NCBI RefSeq assembly: GCF_901933205.1
Contig: NC_044600.1
Coordinates: 9,958,501 to 10,022,500, forward strand
Direction: 5' to 3'
DNA: 64,000 nucleotides
Source of the DNA: Camarhynchus parvulus
Lineage: Eukaryota > Chordata > Aves > Passeriformes > Thraupidae
The position numbers were made by a program, and so were the translations under genes. Within the stretch, counting starts at the first letter, position 1. Each line of letters begins with the position of its first letter. Shown piece after piece: positions 1-14,136 of the stretch. The notes beneath the pieces were generated by a model, which was not told the DNA's origin, ran no database searches, and was given only the letters and a program-made list of their open reading frames with translations.

Positions 1-2159
1 TGCCTCCATAATATGTAAACATATATAGAATGTGGCTCTATATGCACATCAGCCTCATTTTGTCAAAATTTGGGAGTGGACACCAGGGCAGTGCTGGGGC
101 TGTCTAAATGGCTGTGCTCTACAGGAGCAGGGAAGTAAAAGACAGGTTGCTCAAAGTTGGCTCAGGACAAACAGCCCTTCCCCTAAAAAGTTCAACCAGA
201 ATTTACTGGGTGGCATCTGATTATAGATCTGAATCCCCTGTACTGGCTCTGCAGAGATGAATTCTGGTATATTCCCCGAGATTTGGTTTTAAAGAGATTC
301 TTCTTTCTCTGTAGACTGTAAAGCATAGCAGAGTTGTTCCTACCATTTCCTGCTTGTCATTTTGGATATCAGAGAGAAATGTTTATACAGAACCAGGCTA
401 TCAACCAGGAAAATGAAGGGCTTTTGGTGAAACCAGTAATGCTTTTATCTATCTCCTCATTAATGCCTGCACCTACATTCAAATTTTTTATGGGAATTAG
501 GAATATGATCACCCACCCTTTCCCAGTCAAGAAGAGATTTCCACTTCATTTTAGTGGAATTTAGTTTTAGCCAGAGTTAATAAGTTGACAAGCAGCAAGC
601 ACATGTGCTTAGTATTGGTCAAGAAATATTGACAGCATTTAAAAAAATAAAATCCAAGTACATGTGTCCCTTCCTATCATTTCATCAGAGCAGTCTGACC
701 TATAAACCAATTTGCAAATAAAACAAATTATGGTAGGACAGATTTTTCTCAGCAACCTTATTAGCTCCCTGTTGACCAAGGTAGAAAGCTCACAGGAAAT
801 CAGAGACTGCTTCCTTCACTTACATTCTACTTTACAAACTTTACTTGAAAAATTTTTAGAGAAAAGTTCTTTAAGACAAATTACAGTTTTAAAACATATA
901 TTGTCCTTTTGCAGTTTTGCTTTAGAAGAGAAACAAATTTTTAAATGGACATAAATTTCAAATTATCTTTTAATCAATTTAAAGAGCAAAATATTGTTTT
1001 TGGAAAGGGAAACAATTTTTTTAAAAGGAAGAAGAATGGTAACCTTAGCTGTAGGACAGTTAGCCTCAATTTTTTCTCAGTAACCCTTAGAATTACAAGG
1101 GACCATTTAAGGAGAGTGCATGTAACTGTCAGATAGCATAATAGAAGGCTATTTGTTGCCCACCAAATGATTTTACATGGTGTCTAAATTACACTATATT
1201 TGTTAAAGGATATACCTCAGTGAAGAATTAGCTAATTGACTACTCCTGCCTTTTATCCCTGGAGGAAGTTTACAAGTTCTTGTCCCTCTCAATGCACAAA
1301 TAAAACAAATACTTCTACAAAAATATCTATACCTGCATTGTTTGCTAACATTTTATTTAAGAATGCTGACACTTCTCCTATAGTCCTGAGCTGGCTGGGG
1401 GGAGAGACAATGGAACATGTGTAACTGATGGTAAACAGCACATCCATTACTTTTCAAAGAAAAGCCAAACTTCTGTAGGGAAAGACAAAATAACAACACA
1501 GAAACAGGTAATGTAATGCCTGAAAAATGAGTATGAGACAAGGCCACAGCCTTCAAAGCAGTCTCTCTAAAGTACATTTGGGCACTTAGAAGCAAGCATA
1601 TGCATTTTCTGAAATACCAATGTGCTTCAATCTCTCCACTAAACTGGGGATTATGCCCTAATTCCACAGACCTATTCAACATTTTAAGTGCTCTGTCATG
1701 TTTATTGTTAGGAGCCCTGCACTCTCTTAACCATCTGCAGTTCTGAGCAGAGCATCTATCAAGCACCAACAAGGCCAGAACCTGCTGCAGAAGCAGATTC
1801 AGCTGGGTAACTCCAGCCTGGAAGGTTCAACAAGCTTCTCCTGCTAATCTGGCTCAACTTGCAAAGGAATCTAGTGCAACTCAAAATGAACAAAGATTAC
1901 ATTATTTTACAGCATCAATAGGCTATAAAAGTTCTTTGTGACCATATCCTCAGTTCACCTCACAAGACATTTCTTTGTGTTTCGCTCAAAGCTTATCTAT
2001 ATACAGTTATTTAAACTCATTGTAAATAAGACACACATTTTTGAATATTACTAGAAATTACATCTATAAAATACTGAATAAAACCTTCAAAACAAATGCA
2101 TAAAGAAGTATCAAGGGAAAAATACTTTTTCATATGAATCTACCCAACAAAGTATTTTA
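1..2159. other. Unique AT-rich intron, nothing recognised
   Basis: Only short open frames occur on either strand, the longest being 139 codons on the minus strand at 1353-1772. None has a recognisable domain or conserved-looking composition. No repeat was identified. Confidence 0.6.
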
Positions 2160-2520
2160 ATGAGCGCAGATCTATTAAGAGAATTCTCAGGATACCGTAA
2201 TTATTATTCATTTTCTAGAATTGTTTCACCATGAAGCTTTATGCTACTATGGGGACTTTAATGTTTATGTTTTGTGACGGCTGCATTGACTATTAAAAAG
2301 CAATTTGGCTGACATTTTAAGTCTTTTGTTGGCAGTTTTAATTGGATTGTTCACCAAGCATCAACTCCCCCGTTAACTGCAAAAATTACAGGCCGACGTC
2401 AGTTTATAGTAATGACTGTTTAATGATTTTATGCTTTCAGGATGCCAGCTTCATACGGATGCACGCATGATTAGCTTCATATCAAGACCTGTAATTAAAT
2501 AATTGATACCTCAACAAAAG
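2160..2520. promoter_or_regulatory. Candidate conserved noncoding element (CpG-retaining)
   Basis: Eight CpGs, including CCGACGTCAG (with a CRE-like GACGTCA core), CCCCCGTTAAC, CATACGGATGCACGCATG and TTGTGACGGC, fall in about 360 bases, whereas the flanks have almost none. TAAT-type homeodomain cores (GTAATTATTATT, TTTAATGATTTT, GTAATTAAATAATTGAT) are dense. No open frame or repeat explains it. CpGs that survive in a decaying intron suggest selection or lack of germline methylation; enhancer function is inference. Confidence 0.35.
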
Positions 2521-5500
2521 AAAACATCAAATGGGAAGACATCCAAGATTTATCAAAACACTCATTCCAAATAAAAAATGATTAATATTTTGAGGTCAGA
2601 CAGTGCAAGAGTTGGTGCTAAGGCAAAAACTTCTCTCACCCTTTTCTACAGAAGAAATTTACCTTTAACTGATTCAAAGTCTGAGAGTTTGATGCAGTAA
2701 ATACTTGCACACCATTCTGAAACCTAACTCCAAATTATTCAGAACTCATTTTTAGCTATTTTTGTTTACTTTCCACACCAGGTGAAGCTGCTTTTATAAT
2801 AATAAGATATAAAAATAATTATACCTTAACTGAAACTTACAGTACTTACAACCAAAGAAAAATAAGCCCACTAACTTCTCAGTAATCCAGGTTCTTGACA
2901 GAAAACAGATTATTAGTCTTTGTTCAGCTCTGAATCCTATGCCAAACTCCCACATATTTCAGAAGTTCAAACAGAGAAAAAATGGTTTTTAGAAGAAAAC
3001 TCTTTGAAAGTGTGAAATATCCATGAAAATAAAGCCAGAACAAAGACTCACAAAGCAGGGCCAGCACTGCACAGGCAGCGAGTGCCTCCTCACAGTGCTC
3101 ACAGAATTTCACACCTGATGGCCACCCAACACGGCCGGAAACTTCCTGTAGGCAGCTCAGCATTTGAATTTTGGAAAGAACTTGGTATTTCACACATTTT
3201 TATACTTCCAAAATCCAGGGGGAAAAATTACTGACCAAAGGCTTTCACTGTCTTAATCACAACAGTGCACATTTGCACTAGAAAATTTGGGATATGGTTC
3301 CTCTTTAAACTGAGGCCATATATTTATGGATTCCGATTAATTTTACGCCTCTAAGGTCAAACATCAGACTTTATTGTGTTACACAGTTGGTATTCAGGCA
3401 AATTTCAGCAATTTATAGGAACTTCAAAGAACTCAGGTTAATCTGTTTCAGGCTTGACTTTTATGGACTATAGTCACCTAGTAGAAAATATTAACCTACT
3501 GGAAAGTCAATAGGGTTTTAAGGCTGCTTCATTTTTATGTACAAAAAGCTGTATGTCTCACAGAATCATTCATTCTCCTTTTATTGCCAGGATGATGGCT
3601 TAAAATCAGTTGTGACCAAACACCTGAGCAGAGGGCTTTATTTGAAAGATTTAGGGGTAAATTTAGGGCCCATCTCTTTTTCCAGTTGCAACAGCATGAT
3701 ATGGGATTAACTCCATTGATTTCAATTACGTTATTCTGCCTTGGTTTGCTAGATGTAACCACAGAAGAAAACAGCCCAACTTTGAGAGGGCGTATCTACT
3801 TTTAATAGGTTTAGAAACAGAAAACTTGCCACTTCAAAATATCAGCTGTGCAACACTGTACAGTTCTATTCCAGGAACAGGGTTATTGTATTTGTAATTT
3901 AGAGAGGAATGAAGCACTGAACCAGGAAAATACAGGTTGGCACAAACATACTTCAATTCGTAAAATAAGAACATCCAGCAGAGGAATGTGAGCGGACCAT
4001 ACATCAGCAGCTGAAAACTCACACTGGCAAAGGCAAGGTACCTCAAATTGATTGCTGAGATCTAAATTAACTCCAAGTCCTCAGAAAATGGCCCTGGGTA
4101 TGTCTGCAAACAGCTCAATGAAAATTTCTATGTACAGGTTTAGTAAAAGAATGCAGCAGCATGGAAAACAAAGTAAAAAGACAAGTAGTGTTAAATCCTC
4201 ACATACACATCTTGTAAAATACTTTGTTCTATTCTTGACGTGGTTTTCAGGAAAAAAAATGGTGAAAATAGAAGGGATTTTACAAACAGATGAGTAGATT
4301 GCTGATGTTACACTAAACAGATTATGTCACCTAAAGAGAAGGAAAATGCAAATGATAAAGAAACATCATCATGAACTCAGGTATACAACTATTTATAATC
4401 ACAATAAAACCACAGTATCACTAAATGAAACTCTTAGGATGGAAATTTAAAATGAATAATAAGGAATACTCTGGAGTGGGTTTTGTTTGTTTTAACAACA
4501 AATTTAACCTAAAAACTTATTGCTACTAACTGTCATTGAGAGGAGAAGGTTGCAAATATTTTGTGTAGAATTTTATATAGATAATTATTTATCCACATAG
4601 AATAAGTCGTATACACACCAATCTCAGTGTACATAAATTTAAACCCTACATATGAAAAACAGGTACATGTGTGTACATATGTAACATACATGTATATATT
4701 TTACACATACAGAAAGTCTCCACTGAATTTCCACCCAACTGAAAGAAGTTAGGTTGATATTTCCTCAGTTTATTTACAAAACTAAATTTTTGTAATCTTG
4801 ATGGATTTCATTTTAGAACATTATTAAAATAGCATGGAGCAAAACTGCACTCACTGACTGCTTCCTGTTCCAGCCAGAGAACCTCATCCAAATTCCAGCC
4901 ATTGTTGAATTTCTTCCTAGGTGATCAGGTCATCACTAGTTTAGTCAGAATACATTTAGGAAGGAACATGTAACTTACAAGGAGTGTGTAATTTACTCAG
5001 CCAACTGGTGAAACAAGTTTAAGGCAATCCCTTCTGATGGCTGGAAAGAAATGAATGGATCTGCCTTGAAGTCATGTACCACCAGGAATACAGAAGTTAA
5101 AAGCTAAAGAAAAAACAGTTCATTTACAGATCTCAAGAGTGAGCTGGGTACTGACACTTGAACAGCAATTTGAAACTTAGCATATGACTTACTGTACAGA
5201 ACAGAATAGCCCCCTTCTAATCCTCATACTGATGTTTAAATTCTAATTTTGATGTCTCCTTGCAGTCTTTTGAAATACATGACTCTTAGCAATAACCTCA
5301 TACAGATTTTGTGAGCAGTACAAATGGGACTCCTGCTTTTCAAGCTGAATGATGCAATAACCAAGTAACAAAGCAGCCTCTGCCAAACTCAGGCACTGAG
5401 GAACAGAATAACCAAGGAAACTAGGATAGAACAACTAGTTCTGTTCATTGCACTGTGCTTTATCCACCTGTCTTCCCTTACTATGGAATATCCAGACTGA

Positions 5501-6239
5501 ATGCAAACAAAGCAATCATATCAGGGAAGTGGAGGAAGTGTCTGGGAAAAATACATGCAACAGTTACCTTTTACCAAAGAGGATGGACAAAATGGATGAA
5601 GATCTGTAGGTAATTTCAGCTGATAAAATTTCAAAATGTTCTTTTAAAAGTAATTATTAGAGATGAGTTGCAGCATTCAGCTGAAATGGAACTTTTCAGA
5701 ATTTCACGTTAAGTAGAAATTAGGAAAGAAAAAAAATCATACACATCAAAAAGGAGAGGGCTGCTCAAACATAGCTTTCCTCCTCCTCCACGTGGTCTTT
5801 TAGAATCTTATATTGGAGAAAAAGCAACACACCATATATCTATCAAAATGAAGTATACCCTACTGCAGAAGAAAATCACATGGCTGAAAAATGTTCGAGT
5901 AAACGTGTCAGTGAATTGGTTCCAGCTGAAAACAGAAGAACTGAGTATAAAGACATAATCTAAGCCAGATGTATGGCAGTTCACAGCCCAAATTCAGATG
6001 AAAATTTTGCCTAACATAGGAGGGAACATCAGATGGCTGCAGAGACACTTCCAGGCTAATTTACAGCCTGCAGTGATCTTGAAAGATCTAATTCTGTCCT
6101 GTTGATTAGACAGTAAAAAAGAGGGAAGGGAAGGATCTGTCACCAGCTCAGCTCTGCAGTGCAGGTGCCAGCACCCAGACTCGCTCTGCGAGCTGCAAAC
6201 ACCGGCGCTGGTCCCAAAGAGCCCGTGCAGAGAGAACAT
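2521..6239. other. Unique AT-rich intron, nothing recognised except simple sequence
   Basis: Apart from the TACATG-rich palindrome at 4664-4694, I see no gene, repeat family or clear regulatory block. Confidence 0.6.
4664..4694. repeat. TACATG-rich near-palindrome
   Basis: This alternating purine-pyrimidine stretch starts TACATGTGTGTACATATG and ends ACATACATGTA. It is nearly self-complementary about CATATG, with one mismatch and one indel. It is best read as simple-sequence DNA. Confidence 0.6.
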
Positions 6240-6640
6240 CTGCTGAGCTAAAATTCATCTCGTGGGAGTATCTTTGCCATTTGATAGCACAATATGATTA
6301 TATTGCTACATCAGCTGTATAAAAACACTGCTGCACACACGTGACAGCATAGCTAATGCAAAAATGTTTACTTCATGAGACCAAACTAAATGACAGAAAC
6401 TGTAGTTGACATTTACGGTATTGATCGAGCTCCAACGTTAATACAAAGTAAATGGTTTGGGAAGTTTATTCATCTACTGATTAGTGATTCATCCCCTTCC
6501 AGATGATCCCTGAGGATGACAGCATTGTCTATGTCTGCGTTCATCGTCATTGTGAAGCATTTGCTTCAGTTCACATGCTGTATAGGCAGCACTAAAATTA
6601 TCGTGGTTTAACTGTACAAAACCAAACATGTCATCCTGCT
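6240..6640. promoter_or_regulatory. Candidate conserved noncoding element (CpG-retaining)
   Basis: About eight CpGs occur within 400 bases (TTTACGGTATTGATCGAG, CAACGTTAATAC, TGCGTTCATCGTCATTG, ATTATCGTGG). Balanced, non-repetitive sequence contains TAAT and CATTTG-type cores such as TGATTAGTGATTC. It contains no coding frame that I recognise. The regulatory role is inferred only from base composition. Confidence 0.35.
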
Positions 6641-9600
6641 TTCAGAATGACTATTTCCCTACAGAAACCCCCTTGCAATCCCATAGCAACAGCAAAGACC
6701 TCCATGTCTCCTCATAAAAGCCTCCCCACAGGCACTAGTCAAAGACAAAGCTGCTCTATTAGGTTGTATTATTAAGAGAATCATTGAATGGCTGCTATTG
6801 AAGCAAATGACGTTGTCCACATTATCACTGAATATGCAAAATCACCTGGAAAATTTCCAGAATACATTTTTTGAGTTATAAGAACATTATGAATCTGAAA
6901 TGCCACAGATTCCAGCAGGACTGCAAGAAGTTACTATGGGAAGTACACAGAGAGCACAAGCGGTCCTTATGTGTACCAAAAATAGGTGGCAAGCTCCTGT
7001 CATTAAAGGCAATGACGCTCCCCACCCAAAAGCAGGAACGGAAAAGCATAAACCAAGTGAGACACTTTTGTACTTTCCTTTCACATAAGCCAGGTGAATG
7101 CAAGGGAACTGCCAAGTGCACTCTCTTGATGGACATAGTAACACATCCCTTCTCTCACAGTCTGCTGATGATTCCACTGGTGCAGTGAAGCCCTTTATTT
7201 TCTGTCCCAACGTCTTACTGTCAAGCAAAACTGAGCAATGAATGGGGATCCAGTTCAGCTGAGAGCAGTATTTGATTTAATATTCCTATAACACTTTGAA
7301 CATAAAAATGCACTATAGAAGTGCTAAGTCTTATTAAGCTTGGCAGTAGTGAATGTAGGGTGACAAGTTTCCTGAGACTTGACAGTATGGCTCAGCAGAC
7401 TCCAATGCATACAGGCACAACCAGGCAGTGCAGAGAACACTTAGGGGTAGAAAGCAGAGGAAACACGACTCCTCATAAATCTAGGAAGCCAACCTTTATA
7501 GCTTTCATCTGAGCATGGGAGGCTCAGCTTTGATTATTTATACACAGCGAAGCAGCTTACAAGACATTAGAGAGAGTGAGGAAGGGAGAAGACTAATTGT
7601 GTACCAGGTATGAGGGTATCATTTGCAACCCTCTTCCTCACCATTATCTGACTTTCCAGGAGAGTATCTCGACAACTGCCTTTTCTGTGTCTCTTGCTCT
7701 GATGAGGAGCTTCCCCTAGAAACAGAGATCTCTTCTTTGGGGAAATGTCACTGGCACTGACACATTTCCTGAAATGTCTGTGTTTCAGCACACGTTCAAA
7801 GAAATGAGATTTTACATTTTAAAGCCTTACCATAGAGATACAGGCAACACTTAGTGCAAGGCAGGAGTCAGGGAGGCAGATTTCTCTGTCAGGGACTGCA
7901 CTCTGAAGTCAGGGAGCTGTTCTGAGGAGGCACAAGGGCTCCTGCACAGCGCTGGGCTGGTGCCTGGGGCAGTGTGTCTGCCCTGACCAACAAGTCACCA
8001 GTGCTCTGGTCATTTATTCCTTTACCTGCCAAGCCAAGTAAACAAAACATAGCCTAAATATAGCCAATGGGGGCTTCTTGTTGATTGCAGTAGGAACTAA
8101 GGAAAAAACTCTGTGCATAACTTCAGTCCATTTGAATAATTTCCCTTTTTTTTTAATCTACAAGAGAAAGACTGTGGATTCTGAATATATGCACATACCC
8201 CTGATGCTATATAAAGAGTCTGATTCTACTCTATAGCCCAATAAAAGACAAGATACCTGGTAATCTGCCTCTTTGTGAAGCAGACAGGAGAGATAAGAAA
8301 CAGCATGGAAAGCTGAAAGGACAGCACTTCATCCCTTTGTTTGAAAATCTTCAATAGACACCATTAAAAAAAATAAATAAAATGAGTTCTATTCAAATGC
8401 AGCAAGAAAGAAAAGGTACCTAGTCCAGGCTGGGCACAGCGACCTGCCCTAGTTTGTCACTTAAACAAAGGCATAAAAGCAAATGATAAATTTCCATTTG
8501 GTTACACAATATTTCATTAGGGAGCTAATTAAACAAGCTTTACTCGAACACAGCATATAAACAATTTTATACTGGAAGGGGAGCATTTCTCAGAAGATAT
8601 TAGCTGATAGTGCTAATATAAATGATTTAATATATTTTTTTCTTTTCTCAACAGTTAGGAACAAAAAGCTTTTTTCCCCATTACCTCATCCCAAGTAGTT
8701 TTGCAAATCAAGCCCATGTTCGCATTCATGCTGTCACTGATAATGGATCTTGTGTCAAATAAGAAGAGAGTAAAGGACCTGATAATAAGTGCAATTATAA
8801 AACATCAAAAATGGTAGATCAAAGTGGATTTCCTTTATTCCACTGTGTACAGTCACTTCAGAGCTTTTCAATGTTCCTGTCAGGCGGTCCTGACAGGATG
8901 TATTAATTTTCTCCATTATCCTAGCAACAAGTATGGCACACTTCAGAAAGCAGCTGACAAATGCAGCTTCTCATTATTACTCTGTCTTACTTTTATCCAT
9001 TTTGTTTATAAAAACACTTTTAAAATCCCCTTCTCCTGAGAATCTCAGGCATGATGATAGCCATCAAATGGTTGATAACCTTGTGATAAACAAAATTCAG
9101 GGACAAAGCCTCAAGCCTTCCAAGTACTGACACTTCAAAAAAGGACTGAAATTTAAAGCCTCCAAAAATTTCAGTTGCACAGAGCTGATGTTAGACGAGC
9201 TTGGAAACTTTACCTAAATATTACTTTCTAATTAATTTTGGAAGACTATCAATTCTCTGCATATTTACTAAATTCTGGATAAGAATTTATGGTGTAGATT
9301 GCCAATTTAACACACAAATTGCCTCTGGAAAAAAAATTGCTCAGGAGTTAAGCAAACTAGCTCAGCTTCATCCTTCCTGCCTCAGCCCCATGGGTACCAT
9401 GACTCAACTCCTGGTGTGGCTGCTCAGGTTTATCACTCCAACAATAGTCAGAAGCCTCTGAAATGAGATGTGCATGAGAAGAAAACAGTTCTACAGCATT
9501 TTCCCGCAGGAAGAAATTAGGAGAGAGGTTTTGAGCTGGTGGTCTCTTCAATAAACTCTGCTAACGCTTCCCAACATTCAGGCTTGCTCAGGGTGTGTTT

Positions 9601-12600
9601 GCTTTTGAGCTGATCACAAAATGCTGCAGCTGGTATTGCCAATGTACAAAGGAACACAGACTCCAATACTAAGAAAGCAAAATACAGATCAAGCAAATTG
9701 CACAATATAAACAAGTGCACGCAAAATTAAGTCCTGAAGCGATACATTGTCATATAAAATTGCATATCCTTGCTGAAGTGAGTAAACCATGACAATTTTA
9801 ACTAAGTGAGAAGATAATATTCACACAAAACCCTAAAAACTATAATATCTGACGTGCAGGATTTCATAGGTTAAAATCTACTCTAAGCATGCATGCTAAT
9901 GTGAAGTGCCATGTTCAAAAGTATACAATGTTATTCTGAATTTAGAGTATACTTGACTAGTATTGACTTTCATGACTAGTTAGAAAAATAAATCTAAATT
10001 CATTAATTCAATTGACTATGACATGGCCCTACACAGTTGGAAATAAACTGAGGAATTGCACCATGCTGCCATCACAAAGAGTATCTGTCTTAAATATCAG
10101 TATAAAAGCGGATGCAGCAGTTTCATACCCTATCATAAGAATATTATGGCAATGATGCGTACAAGTGATTTACATCTTCATTATTTCGAGGCTGCAAGAA
10201 TTGCTATTGCAAGTACTTTGCAGAGTCATTTGCTAACATTTAAGCAAGTTATGATTAATGCAATTTGAGTAGAATACATATTGGACAGATAGATTATAGC
10301 CCTGCTGACACTGTATGTACAATAATTAGTGCTGTGACAACAGCTAATTATTTATAATTTAAAAGCTTAAGGATTTTATCCATAAATATTGTGGTTGAAG
10401 TTAATAGATCGGTTCTTTCCATAGCCAAAACAAGGTGACAGAAATTATGTATTAAATAAATGAACGATTTCTTATCAATATTTAAAACTAATGGAATGCC
10501 AATCAATAACATCCCTAGGCATTTAAAGCACTGCTGCAAATTATTACTGCCAAAATTGGTAAATAAAGCACCCACATCTCATCCCACTTGCTGTGCTGTG
10601 CAACACAATGAAACTTACTAAAAGACAATTGAAAATATAGAAACTACCTCCTTAAAATTCAAGAGATCTAAGATATCAGTATGAAACACTGCTCCAGCTG
10701 TATGAAAGACCATCTGTCTGTGTAAGAACTGGAGTGAAAAAAGAGATTCTCAGATGGAATCCAAATGAATTACTTCATTGATTTCGATATTGCCGCTCTA
10801 GAAGAGAATACCCAAACTGTCCAGCCGTAAGTCAGCAGCAGGACCTGACTTACCTGCTAAAGACCAAAGCACTGTTCTGTACAGAATGAACACAAACACC
10901 TAAGAATTCAGGTATCACAATGCCAAGGAAACTGTGATGACTTCACTCATGAATGAATGATCACATGGCCTTTTTCAGAGTAGAAGTTCTGACTTTGAAA
11001 TATTCCAGCAAGTTTGAAACTTTGGGGAAAGAGATTTGAAAGACCTTAAGGTGATGTGGTGGGATGGGGGAAGGAAAAAAGCGTGTTTTGCTGACACATT
11101 AAGATAATGCACAACTTGCAGCAATCCCGAATGGGCGATGAAGGACCTGTTCCAATATACATGGCACTTTTCAGTTACCCATGTCCCAGGTATAATTTGT
11201 GAGGGGAGAATAGCACTGAAGTGATTGCTGCAAGCATTAGTGCCCACTTTTCCTACCCCTGCAAACTCCATTAATCAATGAGCAACTTTTGATTTGTGCA
11301 CAAACAATAGCTACTGGCAATAGCAGTGCACAGCAAGAGCAGGCAGCCCAGCACAGGGCTAAGAGGTGGGCCTGAGCTGCTGCCAAACTGCGTGGTCAGA
11401 TCCAATATTCCAGTGATCAAACCAATGGGGCACCGAACACCATATAGGGATGCAAACAATAATTATGACTGAATTGTACAGAAGTAATGACTAAAGCTCA
11501 AAAAAAACAAGGTACAGCTCCAAATTATGACATTTTCTTAAGCCCTTTAATCCATTTCCCTGTGAGTGCCTTGAGGCCCAATGGAAATAATTTCATGCTT
11601 TCCCATGACTGAGGAACACTGTTTTCCTTGAAACAAAAGCTGAAATCCTCACATCATCCTGTCAGCACTGCCTCCCAACATGCTCTCAGGGAAGCAGGCA
11701 AAGCTGGGGAAAGCTCGGCTGGCAGAACCCTGGGTGTTCTCGTTGTTCTCTGGGATTGGAGCAGCCCACCGATTTTATTTCAGTTCTTCCCATTTTCCAG
11801 CAGTACAAAGCATTAATAATTGATGTTTCATTGATTTGATTATTTTCTTTAGAAAGCTGTCCAGTTCCTCCACAGCTCAGAGCTGCAGAATGCTCTCAGA
11901 GGCATTCGCATTTATCAGTATTTCTCTGACTCACTCAATATCAGTTTATTAGCCTTAATTTGTACCTTTGTGTTTAACATCAAGGAAGTTGCTTTTTGAT
12001 TGACTCTGAAGAAACAACCCTTAAAAACAGAAACTAAAACAAAAGCTTTCCCAGCAGAACAATTTTTAAAACTTAATGATACTTGAACAAACTTCTTGGT
12101 CTCATTACTTGGGTAGCAACTGCTCAGTGCAGCAAAGAAGCCATTTCTAACAGAAGACTCATATCTCCCCAGCTCCTTTAAGTGCTTTTGGTATCAGATT
12201 AAATATTAATACAAAACAAACTGTACTGTTCAACTATTGTTTTGCATTACTATTCTGCGAAGGATCCCAAGATGAAGCAGATATAAGACTGATGTCAATA
12301 TTAAATGTACTTAGCTTTTCTTTAAAGTCAATGTGTCAATTTACACAAACAGAAAGGTACTCCTCTTCCAGCACTTGGGATTTTCATGAACATCTGCATC
12401 TCAGAATCATCATGAGATGAAAGAACTGGTCAGAAATGCACTGAGGTCGAATTACATTAGGAACAGAAGAACCTAAGAAAGCAGCGAGAAAACTGTGCCA
12501 CCCCATTAGTTCATTAAGAGATCTGACAAGACAGAGGAAGCAGTCTTAATTTTTAGGTACATTGAAAAAGAGAGAAAACAGTTAGTACAAAAGATTCACA

Positions 12601-13188
12601 TTCTAGTTGTCACTACATTCCTGCCACAAACATGTATAAATGCAAATAGCACTACAAATACCTTATTCTGTTTTATTTAGAATTCACCATATTTTGTCTC
12701 ATAGACAGAGAATGATGAAGAAGCAACGTTTTTTTTGCCAGATACTTAAAATATGCTCTCAACAGCATGCAATTGAAGAGGTAGCAAGATTTCGTGTCAC
12801 AAGTGGAAAGTGAGACATGACACTCTCAGTCTCAATAATTGTTGGCGAAGGAAGAGTAGGGAAGAGCTCTCTGCCAACAGGAGGAGGTTATCAAAGAACT
12901 CAGATCTATGAGGGACTCCCAAATCACTGCAGAAGCTCAGGCTTCTGTGGAAATGTAGTCCAAGTAGAGTACCTGACAGAAATTTTAGGCCCACTAATTA
13001 GGGTATAATTAATATTAGCTTGCCTTGAGCTCAAATGGAACCACGCTGAAGTAGCATGTAACCAACACCAGTAACAGCTCCACACCAAATACAAGCATTT
13101 TATTAACACATGTGAGCAATACAAGCAGAAAGACAGAAACTATGACTGATGCTCAGGTGTCATAGGAAAACATGGGTACATTAGTAAC

Positions 13189-13212
13189 ATTCTGTTACCC
13201 AAGTAACAGAAT
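13189..13212. repeat. Perfect 10-bp inverted repeat with 4-base loop
   Basis: ATTCTGTTAC (13189-13198), loop CCAA, GTAACAGAAT (13203-13212). All ten pairs match. Nothing nearby shows a terminator or transposon role; its significance is unknown. Confidence 0.85.
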
Positions 13213-13689
13213 TTACAAGGTAAAGGAGAGTATATGCACTAGGGATTGCAAACTGTCAGGACATCCCAGCAAGAGGTGTGCCATTCCTGAATAAATCTAG
13301 CAAAGTTTCATTCTGAAGTCTCAGACTGGCTGCCTGATCAGATTTACCATTCTTCTAAAAACCACCCCCATAGCTGCCACCTGATGCATTTATGTTCACA
13401 CATATTCAACAGCAGCTAAGAGCACCCCAGCTTCTCTGGGATCTGTGCAGTTTGCAGTAGACCTTATGTCCTTTAGATGTATAATAAAATAGAGAATTAA
13501 GTGATTAAGTGCAATCTGACCCAAGTTCTCCTTTCTGCATTATCACCCAGAGTCTCTTCTCTTCACACATCTAACCTGTCCATGCAAATGTCAGCTTGAA
13601 GCCCTACTGTAAGCAAGACTGAAAATAAGAACAGATGCCTAGAAAATGAAGCAAAAGCAGGAAACCACAAAAAAAGTATGGGCGGCAAA

Positions 13690-13970
13690 CTGTGTTCCTG
13701 CAGGTTTTATTGTTTCTTTTAAAATCATAATTAGTCCTAATTGCACTACTTAAATGTTAATGCACAACACCTGGCCTCAGCTGGATAGGAGGCGAACAAT
13801 GTTTTCCTCTCACCTCATTGACAAGGAATTAAAATACAGTCTCTCAAAGCCAGGCTTGCCAAATATAAGGCACCAATAATTAGGACAATGTGAAAGCAAT
13901 CTAATTTAGTCACAAAAATTAAACACGTGCAAAGCTACTGAACATTCATTTTGAACTATTAATGAATTAG
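13690..13970. promoter_or_regulatory. Possible noncoding regulatory block rich in homeodomain cores
   Basis: Repeated TAATTA/ATTA cores (ATAATTAGTCCTAATTGC, CCAATAATTAGGAC, ATTAATGAATTAG) surround CACACACCTGG-like E-box wording (CAACACCTGGCC, CACGTG at about 13925). No repeat family is recognised. Weak evidence. Confidence 0.2.
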
Positions 13971-14106
13971 ACTGAAAATAAGTCCAAAACACACAGATAC
14001 AGGAGAAAAAACAACACCAAAAGGCAAAGCTTGATCAAAAAACGTGTCTTTTGACTTAAAAGAGGAAAGTGACACTCCCTCACAAAAAAAGCCCCAAACC
14101 AGCCAA

Positions 14107-14136
14107 CCCCCCCCCCCCACCCCCCCAAAAAAAAAA
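14107..14136. repeat. C12-A-C7-A10 homopolymer cluster
   Basis: Twelve C, one A, seven C, then ten A on the plus strand. On the TENM1 strand this is U10 then G7-U-G12 in the RNA, long enough in G to allow quadruplex folding. It is also the kind of tract where assemblies have length errors. Confidence 0.95.

Noticed and set aside
9890..9905. AGCATGCATGCT palindrome
   Set aside because: A 12-base palindrome alone is expected by chance a few times at this scale; no context supports a role.
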